The notes under the pieces are model-generated. The model ran no database searches and was not told where the DNA came from. It saw only the letters and a program-made list of their open reading frames with translations. A program made the translations under genes and the position numbers. Below, piece by piece: positions 1 to 7,860 of a stretch of DNA of 29,089 nucleotides (position 1 is the first letter of the stretch; each line of letters begins with the position of its first letter). The DNA comes from an uncultured Azospirillum sp. (lineage in GTDB: Bacteria > Pseudomonadota > Alphaproteobacteria > RF32 > CAG-239): assembly GCA_900542055.1 (NCBI GenBank), contig UQMA01000019.1:1-29089 (forward strand), written 5' to 3'.

Positions 1-1
1 C

Positions 2-764
2 AGCAGTGACGATGACCCGATGTTGCCGGAAGTTATCGAAAGTGAAGTGTTAGATGATGGAGTTGACAGCAATGTCACTTCCAAGTCAAATGTTGCTCCC
101 GATGGAACAAACTTGGGAACAAAACTCTCGTACAAGTCTTGGATAAAGGTCAAAGGCCAGACCCGAGCGGCGTTTGAAAACAAGGTCGAAGTAACCCTGA
201 ACAACGCGTTTAACAATACGGATACCTTGGTTAAGGTTTATGACTTTATTGTCGAACCGCCTAAGGTTGAAGTGTTTAATAGAAAACGCAGCGAGCGCAA
301 AGAGGGCTTTGTAACTGTTTCGGATTCGGTGTTGGTTTATAGCGTGCAATTTGCGGAGTTCTCATTTGATTATGAGCTTGACTATGAGGTGGCTGTCTAC
401 AATGACGGTGTTACCAAAAAAGTTATGCCTTATCATCAAATCGGAGCTATCAAAGACAAGGGCTATAAACTGAAACAACTGGATTCTGCCATTGATGGCG
501 AAGAAGCTTATGCCCGTCAACAGCTTGTTCACTCTATCAGTGTCGAATTTAACGGCAAATATTATGATTTGAGCGCAACAGTTTTGTTGTACAGACATTT
601 GGGACCTGCCGATGAACCTTATATTCTGCGTAGCGAACTTGTTTCTAAAAATGTGAACATCACAGGCGGAAACTTGATTACTTCTACTTCAAAATGCAGT
701 CGCCAATTTAAGAGAAATTTCATCTGTTTTCAGTCGTACAGTTCAGGTTATTGCCTACAAATGA
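2..764 (+). CDS. 3' part of an unrecognised protein, probably frameshifted near base 691
   Basis: The frame is open from the left edge, so the true start lies outside the window. About 230 residues read well as protein, ending in a segment like ITGGNLITSTS at about base 690. The frame then enters low-quality sequence, passes through the terminator at 775-812 and runs antisense into pgk, which no real gene would do. Skipping one A in the AAAA run at 691-694 moves to a frame that gives a protein-like ending (NAVANLREISSVF, then SRTVQVIAYK) and stops with TGA at 762-764, just before the terminator. The protein is rich in beta-type segments and charged residues, with no clear membrane segment in the visible part. 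I do not recognise the family. The one-base shift may be a sequencing or assembly error, a real lesion, or phase variation. Confidence 0.6.
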
Positions 765-774
765 GGTATTTATT

Positions 775-812
775 AAAAAACACCTTCCGTTTCAAACGGA
801 AGGTGTTTTTTT
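775..812. terminator. Bidirectional intrinsic terminator between the partial gene and pgk
   Basis: A near-perfect inverted repeat (ACACCTTCCGT at 780-790 with its complement at 796-806, small loop) has an A run on the left and a T run on the right. It can stop transcription from both convergent genes. Confidence 0.85.
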
Positions 813-830
813 GTGCTTGTTCAAGCAGGG

Positions 831-2039
831 TTATTTTTTCAATACGGCAACTCCGGGGAGTTCTTTGCCTTCCATCCATTCCAGAAAAGCACCGCCGGCT
901 GTTGAAATATATGAAAATTTATTGGCAACGCCCGCATTTTCGAGAGCAGAAACAGTATCGCCGCCGCCGGCAACAGACATCAATTTTCCGGCTTGTGTCA
1001 ATTCTGCAGCATGCTGAGCAACTTTGTTGGTGGCATTATCGAAAGGTTTCATTTCAAAAACGCCGAGAGGACCATTCCAAACCAAAGTTTTGCATTCGTC
1101 AAGTTTGGCATTGATGGTGGCAATTGTTTTTTCGCCAACATCCAACAGACTCCAGCCTTCAGCGGGAATATCGCTCAAAGCAACGGTTTTATGTTCGGCA
1201 TTAGGCTTAAATTCTTTTGATACAACAACGTCTTGAGGCAAAACAATGTCGCAGTTGTTGGCTTTTGCTGTTGCCATAATTTCTCTGGCTGTGTCAAGCA
1301 TATCCATTTGTACTAACGAATTAGCTTCGTTAAGTGTAACTATGCCGCTGGCTTTCATAAAGGTGTGAGCCATACCGCCGGAGATAACCAATTTGTCAAC
1401 TTTTTTAACCAAATTGTTCAGCAAATCGAGTTTTGTAGAAACTTTAGAACCGCCGACAACCGCAATTAACGGACGGGTCGGGTTCGACAAAGCGTTTTCC
1501 AAAGCTTTAACTTCTTCTTCCATCAAACGTCCCATAGCTGCCGGCAATTCTTTAGCTGCGGCTACCATAGAAGCATGTGCGCGGTGAGCGGTTGAAAAAG
1601 CGTCTGAAACGTATACATCGGCAGGTTTTACCAATTCTTTGGCAAAGGCCTCGTCACCTTTCTTTTCTTCGTTATAAAAACGCAGATTTTCAAGCAGCAA
1701 AATTTCATCATTGCCCATATTTTTAACGGCTTCTGATACTTTTTCACCAATGCAGTCATCGACAAATACAACTTTTTTGCCCAAAGCTTTTTCCAAATCT
1801 TTAACAATATGGCTGAGCGAGTTCTTCATATCGCCTTTGCCTTCAGGACGGCCAAAGTGAGAAATGACAACAACTTTTGCGCCTTTGCTCATCAATTCTT
1901 TGATGGTCGGAACTGTGCGATCGATACGTGCGGTGTTTGTAACATTAAAGTTTTCATCCATAGGAACATTCAAATCGGCGCGAAGCATAGCGACTTTGCC
2001 CTGCAAATTTCCTAAATCGTCAATTGTTTTGTAATTCAT
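831..2039 (-). CDS. pgk: Phosphoglycerate kinase
   Basis: Cytoplasmic glycolytic enzyme that transfers the phosphate of 1,3-bisphosphoglycerate to ADP, giving 3-phosphoglycerate and ATP. The 402-residue length is normal for the family. Visible signatures are the N-terminal substrate-binding segment LRADLNVP, then ISHFGRPEGK, LLENLRFY, the SDAFSTAHRAHAS segment, the hinge-region GGSKVSTK, and the C-terminal nucleotide-binding GGGDTVSA. The frame extends upstream of base 2039, but I chose the ATG at 2039 because AAGGAA sits just upstream and the residues then match the normal Pgk N-terminus (NYKTIDD). It lies directly downstream of gapA in the same direction, separated by a terminator-like hairpin, so its expression probably depends on readthrough from gapA. 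Confidence 0.97.
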   Translation of the reverse strand: MNYKTIDDLGNLQGKVAMLRADLNVPMDENFNVTNTARIDRTVPTIKELMSKGAKVVVISHFGRPEGKGDMKNSLSHIVKDLEKALGKKVVFVDDCIGEKVSEAVKNMGNDEILLLENLRFYNEEKKGDEAFAKELVKPADVYVSDAFSTAHRAHASMVAAAKELPAAMGRLMEEEVKALENALSNPTRPLIAVVGGSKVSTKLDLLNNLVKKVDKLVISGGMAHTFMKASGIVTLNEANSLVQMDMLDTAREIMATAKANNCDIVLPQDVVVSKEFKPNAEHKTVALSDIPAEGWSLLDVGEKTIATINAKLDECKTLVWNGPLGVFEMKPFDNATNKVAQHAAELTQAGKLMSVAGGGDTVSALENAGVANKFSYISTAGGAFLEWMEGKELPGVAVLKK

Positions 2040-2051
2040 TGTTATTTCCTT

Positions 2052-2114
2052 AAAAAATAAAAAATCCCCGCGACAACAGCCGACATACAATGCCGACCTC
2101 TGTCTGCGGGGATT
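2052..2114 (-). terminator. Terminator-like hairpin between gapA and pgk
   Basis: On the minus strand, AATCCCCGC (2114-2106) pairs with GCGGGGATT (2071-2063), with further GACA/TGTC pairing inside the loop. Two T runs follow, interrupted by one A (bases 2064-2052). The hairpin begins 8 bases after the gapA stop and ends about 12 bases before the pgk start codon, which leaves no room for a separate pgk promoter. It is therefore either a partial terminator or a processing/stability hairpin. Confidence 0.65.
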
Positions 2115-2121
2115 GTAAAGA

Positions 2122-3129
2122 TTATCCGTTTACTTTAGCCATGTGGGCAACGAGGTCCAAAACTTTGTTTGAATAACCCCATTCATTGTCGTACCAGCTT
2201 ACAACTTTAACAAAAGTCGGAGTCAATTGAATACCGGCTTTAGCGTCAAAGATAGAAGTGCGGGAATCGCCCAAGAAGTCAGAAGAAACAACTGCATCTT
2301 CAGTGTAGCCCAAAATTCCTTTGAGCTCGCCTTCAGAAGCTTTTTTCATAGCGGCGCAGATTTCTTCATAAGTAGCGGCTTTTTTCAAGTTTGCTGTCAA
2401 ATCAACAACAGAAACATCCAAAGTAGGAACGCGGAAAGACATACCTGTTAATTTTCCGTTCAATGAAGGAATTACTTTGCCGACAGCTTTAGCAGCACCG
2501 GTTGAAGACGGAATAATGTTGCCGGAAGCAGCGCGGCCGCCTCTCCAGTCTTTTACAGACGGGCCATCAACGGTTTTTTGAGTAGCTGTTGTAGAGTGAA
2601 CGGTTGTCATCAAGCCTTCTTCAATACCAAAAGCGTCGTTCAATACTTTGGCGATAGGAGCCAAGCAGTTTGTTGTGCAGGAAGCATTAGAAACAAACTG
2701 TGTGCCTTTAACATAAGAATCTGTGTTAACGCCGCAAACAAACATCGGAGTATCGTCTTTAGACGGTGCCGACATAACAACATATTTTGCACCGGCATCA
2801 ATATGGCCTTGAGCTTTTTCTTTTGTGAGGAACAAACCGGTAGATTCAACTACATATTCAGCTCCGATTTCGCCCCATTTCAAATCAGCAGGGTTCTTTT
2901 CAGCAGTAACGCGGATAGCTTTGCCGTTAACAACAAGTTTGCCGTCTTTAACTTCTACTGTGCCGTCAAATTTGCCATGCATTGTGTCGTATTTGAGCAT
3001 ATAAGCCATATATTCAACATCAATCAGGTCATTGATACCAACGATTTCAATATCGTCTCTTTTTTGAGCTGCACGGAAAACCAAGCGGCCAATACGGCCA
3101 AATCCGTTAATACCGACGCGAATTGTCAT
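2122..3129 (-). CDS. gapA: Type I glyceraldehyde-3-phosphate dehydrogenase
   Basis: Oxidises glyceraldehyde-3-phosphate to 1,3-bisphosphoglycerate with NAD in the cytoplasm; Pgk, the next gene, uses the product. The 335-residue length is standard. The Rossmann motif GINGFGRIGR is at residues 6-15, and Asp34 follows the second strand, as expected for NAD rather than NADP preference. The active-site segment SNASCTTNC has catalytic Cys151, and the partner His is 178 in TTVHS. The C-terminal SWYDNEWGYS is also present. The start at 3129 is supported by AAGGAT just upstream. A terminator-like hairpin separates it from pgk. Confidence 0.98.
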   Translation of the reverse strand: MTIRVGINGFGRIGRLVFRAAQKRDDIEIVGINDLIDVEYMAYMLKYDTMHGKFDGTVEVKDGKLVVNGKAIRVTAEKNPADLKWGEIGAEYVVESTGLFLTKEKAQGHIDAGAKYVVMSAPSKDDTPMFVCGVNTDSYVKGTQFVSNASCTTNCLAPIAKVLNDAFGIEEGLMTTVHSTTATQKTVDGPSVKDWRGGRAASGNIIPSSTGAAKAVGKVIPSLNGKLTGMSFRVPTLDVSVVDLTANLKKAATYEEICAAMKKASEGELKGILGYTEDAVVSSDFLGDSRTSIFDAKAGIQLTPTFVKVVSWYDNEWGYSNKVLDLVAHMAKVNG

Positions 3130-3152
3130 ATTATTATCCTTCCATAAATGAT

Positions 3153-3170
3153 GTGCGGAATGCCCCGCAC
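3153..3170 (-). promoter_or_regulatory. Small hairpin in the gapA 5' leader
   Basis: On the minus strand, GTGCGG and CCGCAC pair around a six-base loop, 24 to 41 bases upstream of the gapA start. It is the only GC-rich element in an AT-rich leader. No T run follows, so it is not a terminator; it could affect mRNA stability. The function is not known. Confidence 0.35.
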
Positions 3171-3189
3171 CAGCGTTTTAATCGTCGCT

Positions 3190-3217
3190 AATGTAACACT
3201 AAATGATTTTTTTTCAA
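3190..3217 (-). promoter_or_regulatory. Putative gapA promoter
   Basis: Minus strand: TTGAAA (3217-3212) as the -35, a 16-base spacer, and TACATT (3195-3190) as the -10. This places the start of transcription about 50-55 bases before the gapA ATG. The match to the sigma-70 consensus is moderate. Confidence 0.4.
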
Positions 3218-3271
3218 GCTATTTTTAAGGTTGTTCATGCGCCTGAATAAAACTATGAAGAGCTATTAACC

Positions 3272-3277
3272 TATAAT
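3272..3277 (+). promoter_or_regulatory. Perfect -10 box upstream of the 3359 gene
   Basis: TATAAT in the 229-base divergent intergenic region, 82 bases before the start of the next plus-strand gene. I found no good -35 at the usual distance, so this is a candidate only. The rest of the interval 3218-3358 is AT-rich and holds nothing else I can name. Confidence 0.3.
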
Positions 3278-3358
3278 AAAAAAACTTTAAAAGCTGGACA
3301 AAAAACAAGGTTTGTGTCATTATTAAAAAATCGAAAAAATTATTAACAGATTATATGT

Positions 3359-3730
3359 ATGGAACAAAAAACTTTTGAAGAAGTAAAAAAATTGATTGAT
3401 GACGAACTTCAAAAACAGGATGTTCGCCGATATCAACTCAAGCCTGTTCGCGTTACTAATGATTGTTTCGGCTTTTATGTTATTGCTTATCCTAATGGCG
3501 AAATTGAAGCCGTTGCAAATGCTGATTTAGACGCGCAGTATCAGTATGACAGCACAACAAACACTTTTGTAGGGCGTGCCTTGCATTCGTTTATTGAGTG
3601 GAAAGCGGGAACGTTTATGTGTAATGACGTTGTGTTTGAACCTGGCGGAATGGTGTGCGTTGATGAAGCAGAATGTGTCAGGGCTTTTGCTCGGGATAAG
3701 TTTGAACGTAAATTTGAAAAAGCAGATTAA
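3359..3730 (+). CDS. Small hypothetical protein
   Basis: A 123-residue soluble protein that I do not recognise. It begins with an amphipathic, lysine- and glutamate-rich helix, continues with a mixed alpha/beta middle (segment FGFYVIAYPNGEIEAVANAD) and ends in a charged helix (ARDKFERKFEKAD). There are four cysteines but no metal-binding spacing, no signal peptide and no membrane segment. It has no clear Shine-Dalgarno sequence. It stands alone: gapA diverges upstream, and a strong terminator begins immediately after its stop codon. The codon usage is like that of its neighbours, which supports a real gene. No function can be proposed. Confidence 0.7.
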   Translation: MEQKTFEEVKKLIDDELQKQDVRRYQLKPVRVTNDCFGFYVIAYPNGEIEAVANADLDAQYQYDSTTNTFVGRALHSFIEWKAGTFMCNDVVFEPGGMVCVDEAECVRAFARDKFERKFEKAD

Positions 3731-3762
3731 AAAAGAGGTGTTTTCAAAACACCTCTTTTTTG
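3731..3762. terminator. Bidirectional intrinsic terminator
   Basis: AGAGGTGTTTT (3734-3744) and its complement (3746-3756) form an 11-bp stem around a single C (really a small loop). An A run lies on the left and a T run on the right. It serves both the gene ending at 3730 and the nitroreductase gene ending at 3769. Confidence 0.85.
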
Positions 3763-3768
3763 TTTAAT

Positions 3769-4302
3769 TTACCATTTTTCCCAGTGAATTTTTTCAGGGT
3801 GCCAACGATTTTCAGGCTGTGCCGGTGTTTCATCAGGATACCCCATGATAATAATGCCGACAGGGCGCATATTTTCCGGAATATGCAAATGGCTGCATAA
3901 TCCATTGATAACCAAAGGCATAGGAGAAGCTCCGCAAAAACAGGTTCCAATGCCTTTTGCATGAGCAGCTAACATAAGATTTTCAGAAGCCAAAGCGCAA
4001 TCTATGTCGGCATAATCCCATTTTTCACCGTCTTTATCGCGGTTAAATGCTTGTTCAAGATTTCCGCAGACAATAACGGCGCAGGAGGCTCCCTTAGCAA
4101 ATGACGTCCAGCGTTGAATGTTGCGCAGAGAGCTTAAAATTTCTTTGTCTTCGATTACCAAAAATTCCCATGGCTGTTTATTGTGCGCAGAAGGGGCATA
4201 TTGTGCAGCTTTAATTATTTCTTCCAAGACTTCATGCGGTATTTTTTTATCCGTGTATTTGCGTATGGAACGGCGAGTTAAAAGACCTTCATATAAATCC
4301 AT
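3769..4302 (-). CDS. Nitroreductase family protein (FMN-dependent oxidoreductase)
   Basis: A 177-residue member of the NfsB/FRase-like nitroreductase fold, which uses FMN and NAD(P)H to reduce nitro compounds, quinones or other electron acceptors in the cytoplasm. The family signature RRSIRKY (residues 10-16) contributes to FMN phosphate binding. It is followed by the helix APSAHNKQPWEF, the central IDCALASENLMLAAHAKGIGTC segment and the C-terminal GYPDETP. The length is at the short end of the family, typical of the compact subfamily. AAGGAA precedes the start. An unknown gene lies 23 bases upstream on the same strand and is probably in the same transcript. The physiological substrate cannot be deduced. 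Confidence 0.9.
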   Translation of the reverse strand: MDLYEGLLTRRSIRKYTDKKIPHEVLEEIIKAAQYAPSAHNKQPWEFLVIEDKEILSSLRNIQRWTSFAKGASCAVIVCGNLEQAFNRDKDGEKWDYADIDCALASENLMLAAHAKGIGTCFCGASPMPLVINGLCSHLHIPENMRPVGIIIMGYPDETPAQPENRWHPEKIHWEKW

Positions 4303-4325
4303 TGTTTTTCCTTTATAAAATTTAC

Positions 4326-4949
4326 TTAATTTGCTTTTCCTGCGCTTACTTGTTCAAAGCGCGGCAAGACTGAGTTTTCAATAATAAAAGCAATTGAGCG
4401 GTTGACCATTTTGTCTGTATGTGCAACCGTTTTAATCAAGTTTTCCAATTCATTTTCATTGGTTTGGTGTTGCGATAAATGATGATAAACTTCTGCAAGT
4501 TCCGAAAGAGAATCGACTATTTGAGCTATGTAAGCAGGTATTTTAACATTATCGCAGCCACCCCAAAACCCCTCAAGATAGCCGGCCTCGATTTCTTCCT
4601 GTCGCTGAAAGCAGGTTTCAGTCAGTTCAGCCGCATTTTTTATCTTGAATTTCGGCAATTCTATTTTGTTATCGCGAACCTGTTCAAAAATATCATCCCA
4701 TAATCCCATAAAAAATTTGAAAAAAAGTTCGGCTTCTTCTTTTGTTTGCAAACGCGGTTGTTGGTTTTGCGGCCATAAAGACGAAATAACGTCGGTTGGG
4801 CGCAAATTGAGATTCGGACTGCAAATAGCTCCGGCAAAACGCAGTTTTATCAGATTTAGTCCGGTTGGGCATTGGTAATGTTCAAGCATTTTTGTGAATT
4901 TATCATCACCAATATATGTATTTTGGCTTTGCATTTTTATCTTCTTCAT
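4326..4949 (-). CDS. Hypothetical protein, cotranscribed with the nitroreductase
   Basis: A 207-residue protein of unknown function, mostly helical by composition, with no signal peptide or membrane segment. Visible landmarks are a Trp/Phe-rich segment FFKFFMGLWDDIFEQ, then GYLEGFWGGCDN and a long C-terminal helical region. The G-x-W/F spacing recalls YgfB/YecA-type (UPF0149) proteins, but I do not see their conserved core and do not assign it. An alternative start is the ATG at 4934, five codons in; both starts lack a strong Shine-Dalgarno sequence, and GAAGAAG precedes the second. It diverges from the lipoprotein gene across only 30 bases. Confidence 0.65.
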   Translation of the reverse strand: MKKIKMQSQNTYIGDDKFTKMLEHYQCPTGLNLIKLRFAGAICSPNLNLRPTDVISSLWPQNQQPRLQTKEEAELFFKFFMGLWDDIFEQVRDNKIELPKFKIKNAAELTETCFQRQEEIEAGYLEGFWGGCDNVKIPAYIAQIVDSLSELAEVYHHLSQHQTNENELENLIKTVAHTDKMVNRSIAFIIENSVLPRFEQVSAGKAN

Positions 4950-4979
4950 ATATAAATTACAAAAAGTGCCTTTAATTTA

Positions 4980-5309
4980 ATGGAGATTTTGAAATTGTCC
5001 AGCTTAAAAATTTTTTCAGCGGCATTGTTGCTGTTGTTGGTTGCAGCTTGTTCGCTGAGCGAACCTTTTGTCGACAGAAGGCGTGAAGCCGGAAAAAAAG
5101 GCGATGAATTGTATGTGGGGACTTCTAAAACAGATGCTCCGGTTATTTGTTATAACGGTTGGGTTACGGATTTTTCAGCGGTGCAAAAAATGGCTGATGA
5201 CGAATGTGTAAAAAATAATACAGGAACCGCCGCCGTGCTGGATAATGAAGAACGTTTTTCATGCCGGATTATGACCCCGACTTATGCAAAATTTCAATGT
5301 GTCAGATAA
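4980..5309 (+). CDS. Small predicted lipoprotein
   Basis: A 109-residue protein with an N-terminal lipoprotein signal: a charged start, a run of leucines and alanines, and a lipobox (VAAC) placing the lipidated cysteine at residue 24. The mature part is short and hydrophilic, with four further cysteines (in VICYNG, DECVKN, FSCRI and FQCVR) that could form disulfides in the periplasm. I do not recognise the family. The start is uncertain: the ATG at 4980 has no Shine-Dalgarno sequence, and in-frame TTG codons a few residues in are possible alternatives that would keep the signal peptide. It ends 9 bases before argS and is probably cotranscribed with it. Confidence 0.7.
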   Translation: MEILKLSSLKIFSAALLLLLVAACSLSEPFVDRRREAGKKGDELYVGTSKTDAPVICYNGWVTDFSAVQKMADDECVKNNTGTAAVLDNEERFSCRIMTPTYAKFQCVR

Positions 5310-5318
5310 GGAAAATCA

Positions 5319-7049
5319 ATGACTTGTATTTTAGATGAAAAAATTAATCAAAAACTGAAAAAAATCTTCGAGGAATTAAATTTTGACAGCAAGTTTGCCG
5401 TTGTCAAAAATTCGGATCGTCCGGATTTAAGTGATTTTCAGTGCAACGGAGCTTTGGCTTTAGCCAAGGCCGAAAAGAAAAATCCGCGCCAAATCGGTGA
5501 AGCTATTGCCGAAAAATTGAAGGAAGATGCTGATTTTGCAAAGGTTTCGGTAGACGGTCCGGGGTTTTTGAATTTAACTTTGTCTGATGAAATGATTGCG
5601 AAAACAATGGATAATATGGCAAAATCTCCCCGTTTCGGCTGCGCAGAGACGGCTGAACCGAAAACAATTGTGTTGGATTATGGCGGACCGAATGTGGCCA
5701 AAGAAATGCATGTCGGGCATTTGCGTTCGGGAGTTATAGGCGAATCAGTCAGAAGAATAGAAGAATTTGTCGGCAATAAACCTATTTCCGATGTTCATTT
5801 CGGTGATTGGGGAACGCCTATCGGTATGATTTTATCAGAAGTCATTATCCGCGATGGCAATTTGGATAAGATGGAAAGTTATAATATTGCCGAAATTACC
5901 GCCTTTTATAAACAAGCTAATATTCGTTGCAAAGAAGATGAAAAAGCCAAAGAAAAGGCTCGTGTTATTACTGCAAAATTTCAAGACGGAGATGAGGAAT
6001 ATACAAAAGCATGGAGACATATTCGCAAGGTTTCGGTGGAGGCTGTTAAAGCTAACTATCGTGAATTGGGCGTACATTTTGATCTTTGGCTCGGGGAATC
6101 GGATGCTCATAAAACCTGTTTTGAAATTAAAAAAATTGCCGAGGATAAAGGACTATTGGAATATGATGACGGCGCCTATATTATCCGGCTTGATGAGGAA
6201 AATAAACCCAAGCCACCAGTGATTATTGAAAAATCAGACGGTGGATTTACTTATCAGGCAACGGATTTAGCCACAATTAAAATGCGCGTCGATGATTTGC
6301 ATGCTGATGAAATCGTTTATTTTGTAGATAAACGGCAGTCTTTACATTTTGAACAGGTTTTCGAAACTTCTGAAAAATTGGGGATAGCGCCTAATGTAAA
6401 ACTGCGCCATATCGGTTTTGGAACAGTTAACGGCGCTGACGGCAAGCCATTTAAAACCCGTGACGGCGGTGTTATGAATCTTTGTGATTTGATTCAGCTT
6501 TCTAAAGAAAAAGTTGCTGAATCAATGCCTAAAGCCGGAGCTGAAAGCGGTTTAAGTCAAGAACAGCTTGATAAGCTGATTGCGCAAGTAGCTATCGGAG
6601 CTATCAAATTTCAGGATTTGAAGAATAACATAGCTTCAGGGTATATTTTTGAATTAGATGATTTTGCCAATTTTGAAGGCAAAACCGGTCCATATATACA
6701 ATATGCGGTTGCACGCATTAATTCGGTTATTCGTAAAAATTCAGAAATAAAATCCGGAAATATCGTTATTACAAATCAGGAGGAACGCAATCTCGCTTTG
6801 AAAATAGCTCAATTCAACAATGTGGTTATGCGGGCTGAAATGGAAAAAGAGCCGAGCATTATTTCCGATTATACTTATAATTTGGCTCAGGCGTTCAGCA
6901 GCTTTTACAATTCCTCTCCGATTAAGGGAGAAGAAAGTTCACAAATAGCTCAATCTCGTATCGCTTTAGCAGAATTAACACGCAATATTTTGGTAAAACT
7001 TCTGTTTTTGCTTGGAATTGAAGCTCCTGAAATTATGCCGAAAGCTTAA
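5319..7049 (+). CDS. argS: Arginyl-tRNA synthetase
   Basis: Class I aminoacyl-tRNA synthetase that charges tRNA-Arg with arginine in the cytoplasm. The 576-residue length is normal. The N-terminal Add-1 (tRNA D-loop binding) domain covers about residues 1-100. The catalytic Rossmann core carries LDYGGPNVAKEMHVGHLRS, with the HIGH-type motif at residues 131-134. The second signature loop is KPFKTR around residues 375-380; degenerate KMSK loops are common in ArgRS. The C-terminal DALR anticodon-binding domain contains YNLAQAFSSFYNSSPI. A good Shine-Dalgarno sequence (AAGGA) lies before the start. No terminator follows, and 94 AT-rich bases separate it from ftsE. Confidence 0.97.
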   Translation: MTCILDEKINQKLKKIFEELNFDSKFAVVKNSDRPDLSDFQCNGALALAKAEKKNPRQIGEAIAEKLKEDADFAKVSVDGPGFLNLTLSDEMIAKTMDNMAKSPRFGCAETAEPKTIVLDYGGPNVAKEMHVGHLRSGVIGESVRRIEEFVGNKPISDVHFGDWGTPIGMILSEVIIRDGNLDKMESYNIAEITAFYKQANIRCKEDEKAKEKARVITAKFQDGDEEYTKAWRHIRKVSVEAVKANYRELGVHFDLWLGESDAHKTCFEIKKIAEDKGLLEYDDGAYIIRLDEENKPKPPVIIEKSDGGFTYQATDLATIKMRVDDLHADEIVYFVDKRQSLHFEQVFETSEKLGIAPNVKLRHIGFGTVNGADGKPFKTRDGGVMNLCDLIQLSKEKVAESMPKAGAESGLSQEQLDKLIAQVAIGAIKFQDLKNNIASGYIFELDDFANFEGKTGPYIQYAVARINSVIRKNSEIKSGNIVITNQEERNLALKIAQFNNVVMRAEMEKEPSIISDYTYNLAQAFSSFYNSSPIKGEESSQIAQSRIALAELTRNILVKLLFLLGIEAPEIMPKA

Positions 7050-7143
7050 AGAAAAATAATGAATTGTATGAACTTTTTCACTAAAAAAAGATTTTATTAA
7101 ACGGAATATTATATTACTATAAAAAAAGTTTTTGGGAGAAGTA

Positions 7144-7860
7144 ATGGCTGAAATTAAAAAGAACGATCCGGTTATTGAAATGGAAAAAGTCGGTATCCGC
7201 TACGGACAGGGACCCGAAATTTTGAGTAATATCAATCTTTCGCTTGAACGCGGATCTTTTCATTTTTTAACAGGAAAAAGCGGTGCCGGAAAAACTTCGT
7301 TGCTGAGTATGATGTATTTGGCACAAAAACCTAGTCGGGGCAGGGTGAGTGTGTTTGGCAACAATGTCAATTTTACAAACCGCAATGCATTAGCTATGTT
7401 TCGCCGTCGTATCGGAGTTGTTTTTCAGGATTTCCGCCTGTTGGAGCATGTGTCTGCTTTTGATAATGTTGCTTTGCCGTTAAGAGTATGCGGTATGAGT
7501 GAGAAAGAAATCCGCAAGAGAGTTAACGAACTGTTGAAGTGGGTTGAAATCGACCGCAGCACTTCAGCGATTACTTCAACTTTATCAGGCGGTGAAAAAC
7601 AGCGCGTGGCAATTGCCCGTGCCGTTATAAACCGTCCGGACGTTTTGTTGGCTGATGAGCCTACCGGTAACGTTGATAATGATATTGCGCCGAAATTAAT
7701 GAAATTGTTTGTCGAATTGAATAAGTTGGGAACAACGGTGGTTATTGCCACGCACAATGAAAATCTTATTCGTGATTTTAAGTATCCGTGTATTCATTTG
7801 AAAAAACGCAGCTTGACAATTATAAAACCGGAGGAACGCAGCAATGATTTGGAAATTTGA
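7144..7860 (+). CDS. ftsE: Cell division ATP-binding protein FtsE
   Basis: ATPase subunit of the FtsEX complex, an ABC-type machine at the septum that controls periplasmic peptidoglycan hydrolases during division. The 238-residue protein has Walker A GKSGAGKT (residues 44-51), the signature LSGGEKQ (about 147-153), Walker B VLLADEPTGNVD, and the switch His in ATHN. I placed the start at the ATG at 7144 because GGGAGAA lies six bases upstream; an in-frame TTG at 7132 would put the Shine-Dalgarno inside the gene. The leader is AT-rich and contains TATAAA at 7118, a possible -10. The 3' end overlaps ftsX by 17 bases, so the two are probably translationally coupled. Confidence 0.96.
   Translation: MAEIKKNDPVIEMEKVGIRYGQGPEILSNINLSLERGSFHFLTGKSGAGKTSLLSMMYLAQKPSRGRVSVFGNNVNFTNRNALAMFRRRIGVVFQDFRLLEHVSAFDNVALPLRVCGMSEKEIRKRVNELLKWVEIDRSTSAITSTLSGGEKQRVAIARAVINRPDVLLADEPTGNVDNDIAPKLMKLFVELNKLGTTVVIATHNENLIRDFKYPCIHLKKRSLTIIKPEERSNDLEI

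Noticed and set aside
765..1114. Continuation of the first reading frame to 1114 as coding
   Set aside because: It crosses a strong terminator and then lies antisense to the conserved pgk coding region; the residues are not protein-like.
2578..3147. Open frame antisense to gapA
   Set aside because: gapA is certain here; the antisense frame is Cys-, Phe- and Asn-rich without any recognisable domain and is a by-product of gapA codon usage.
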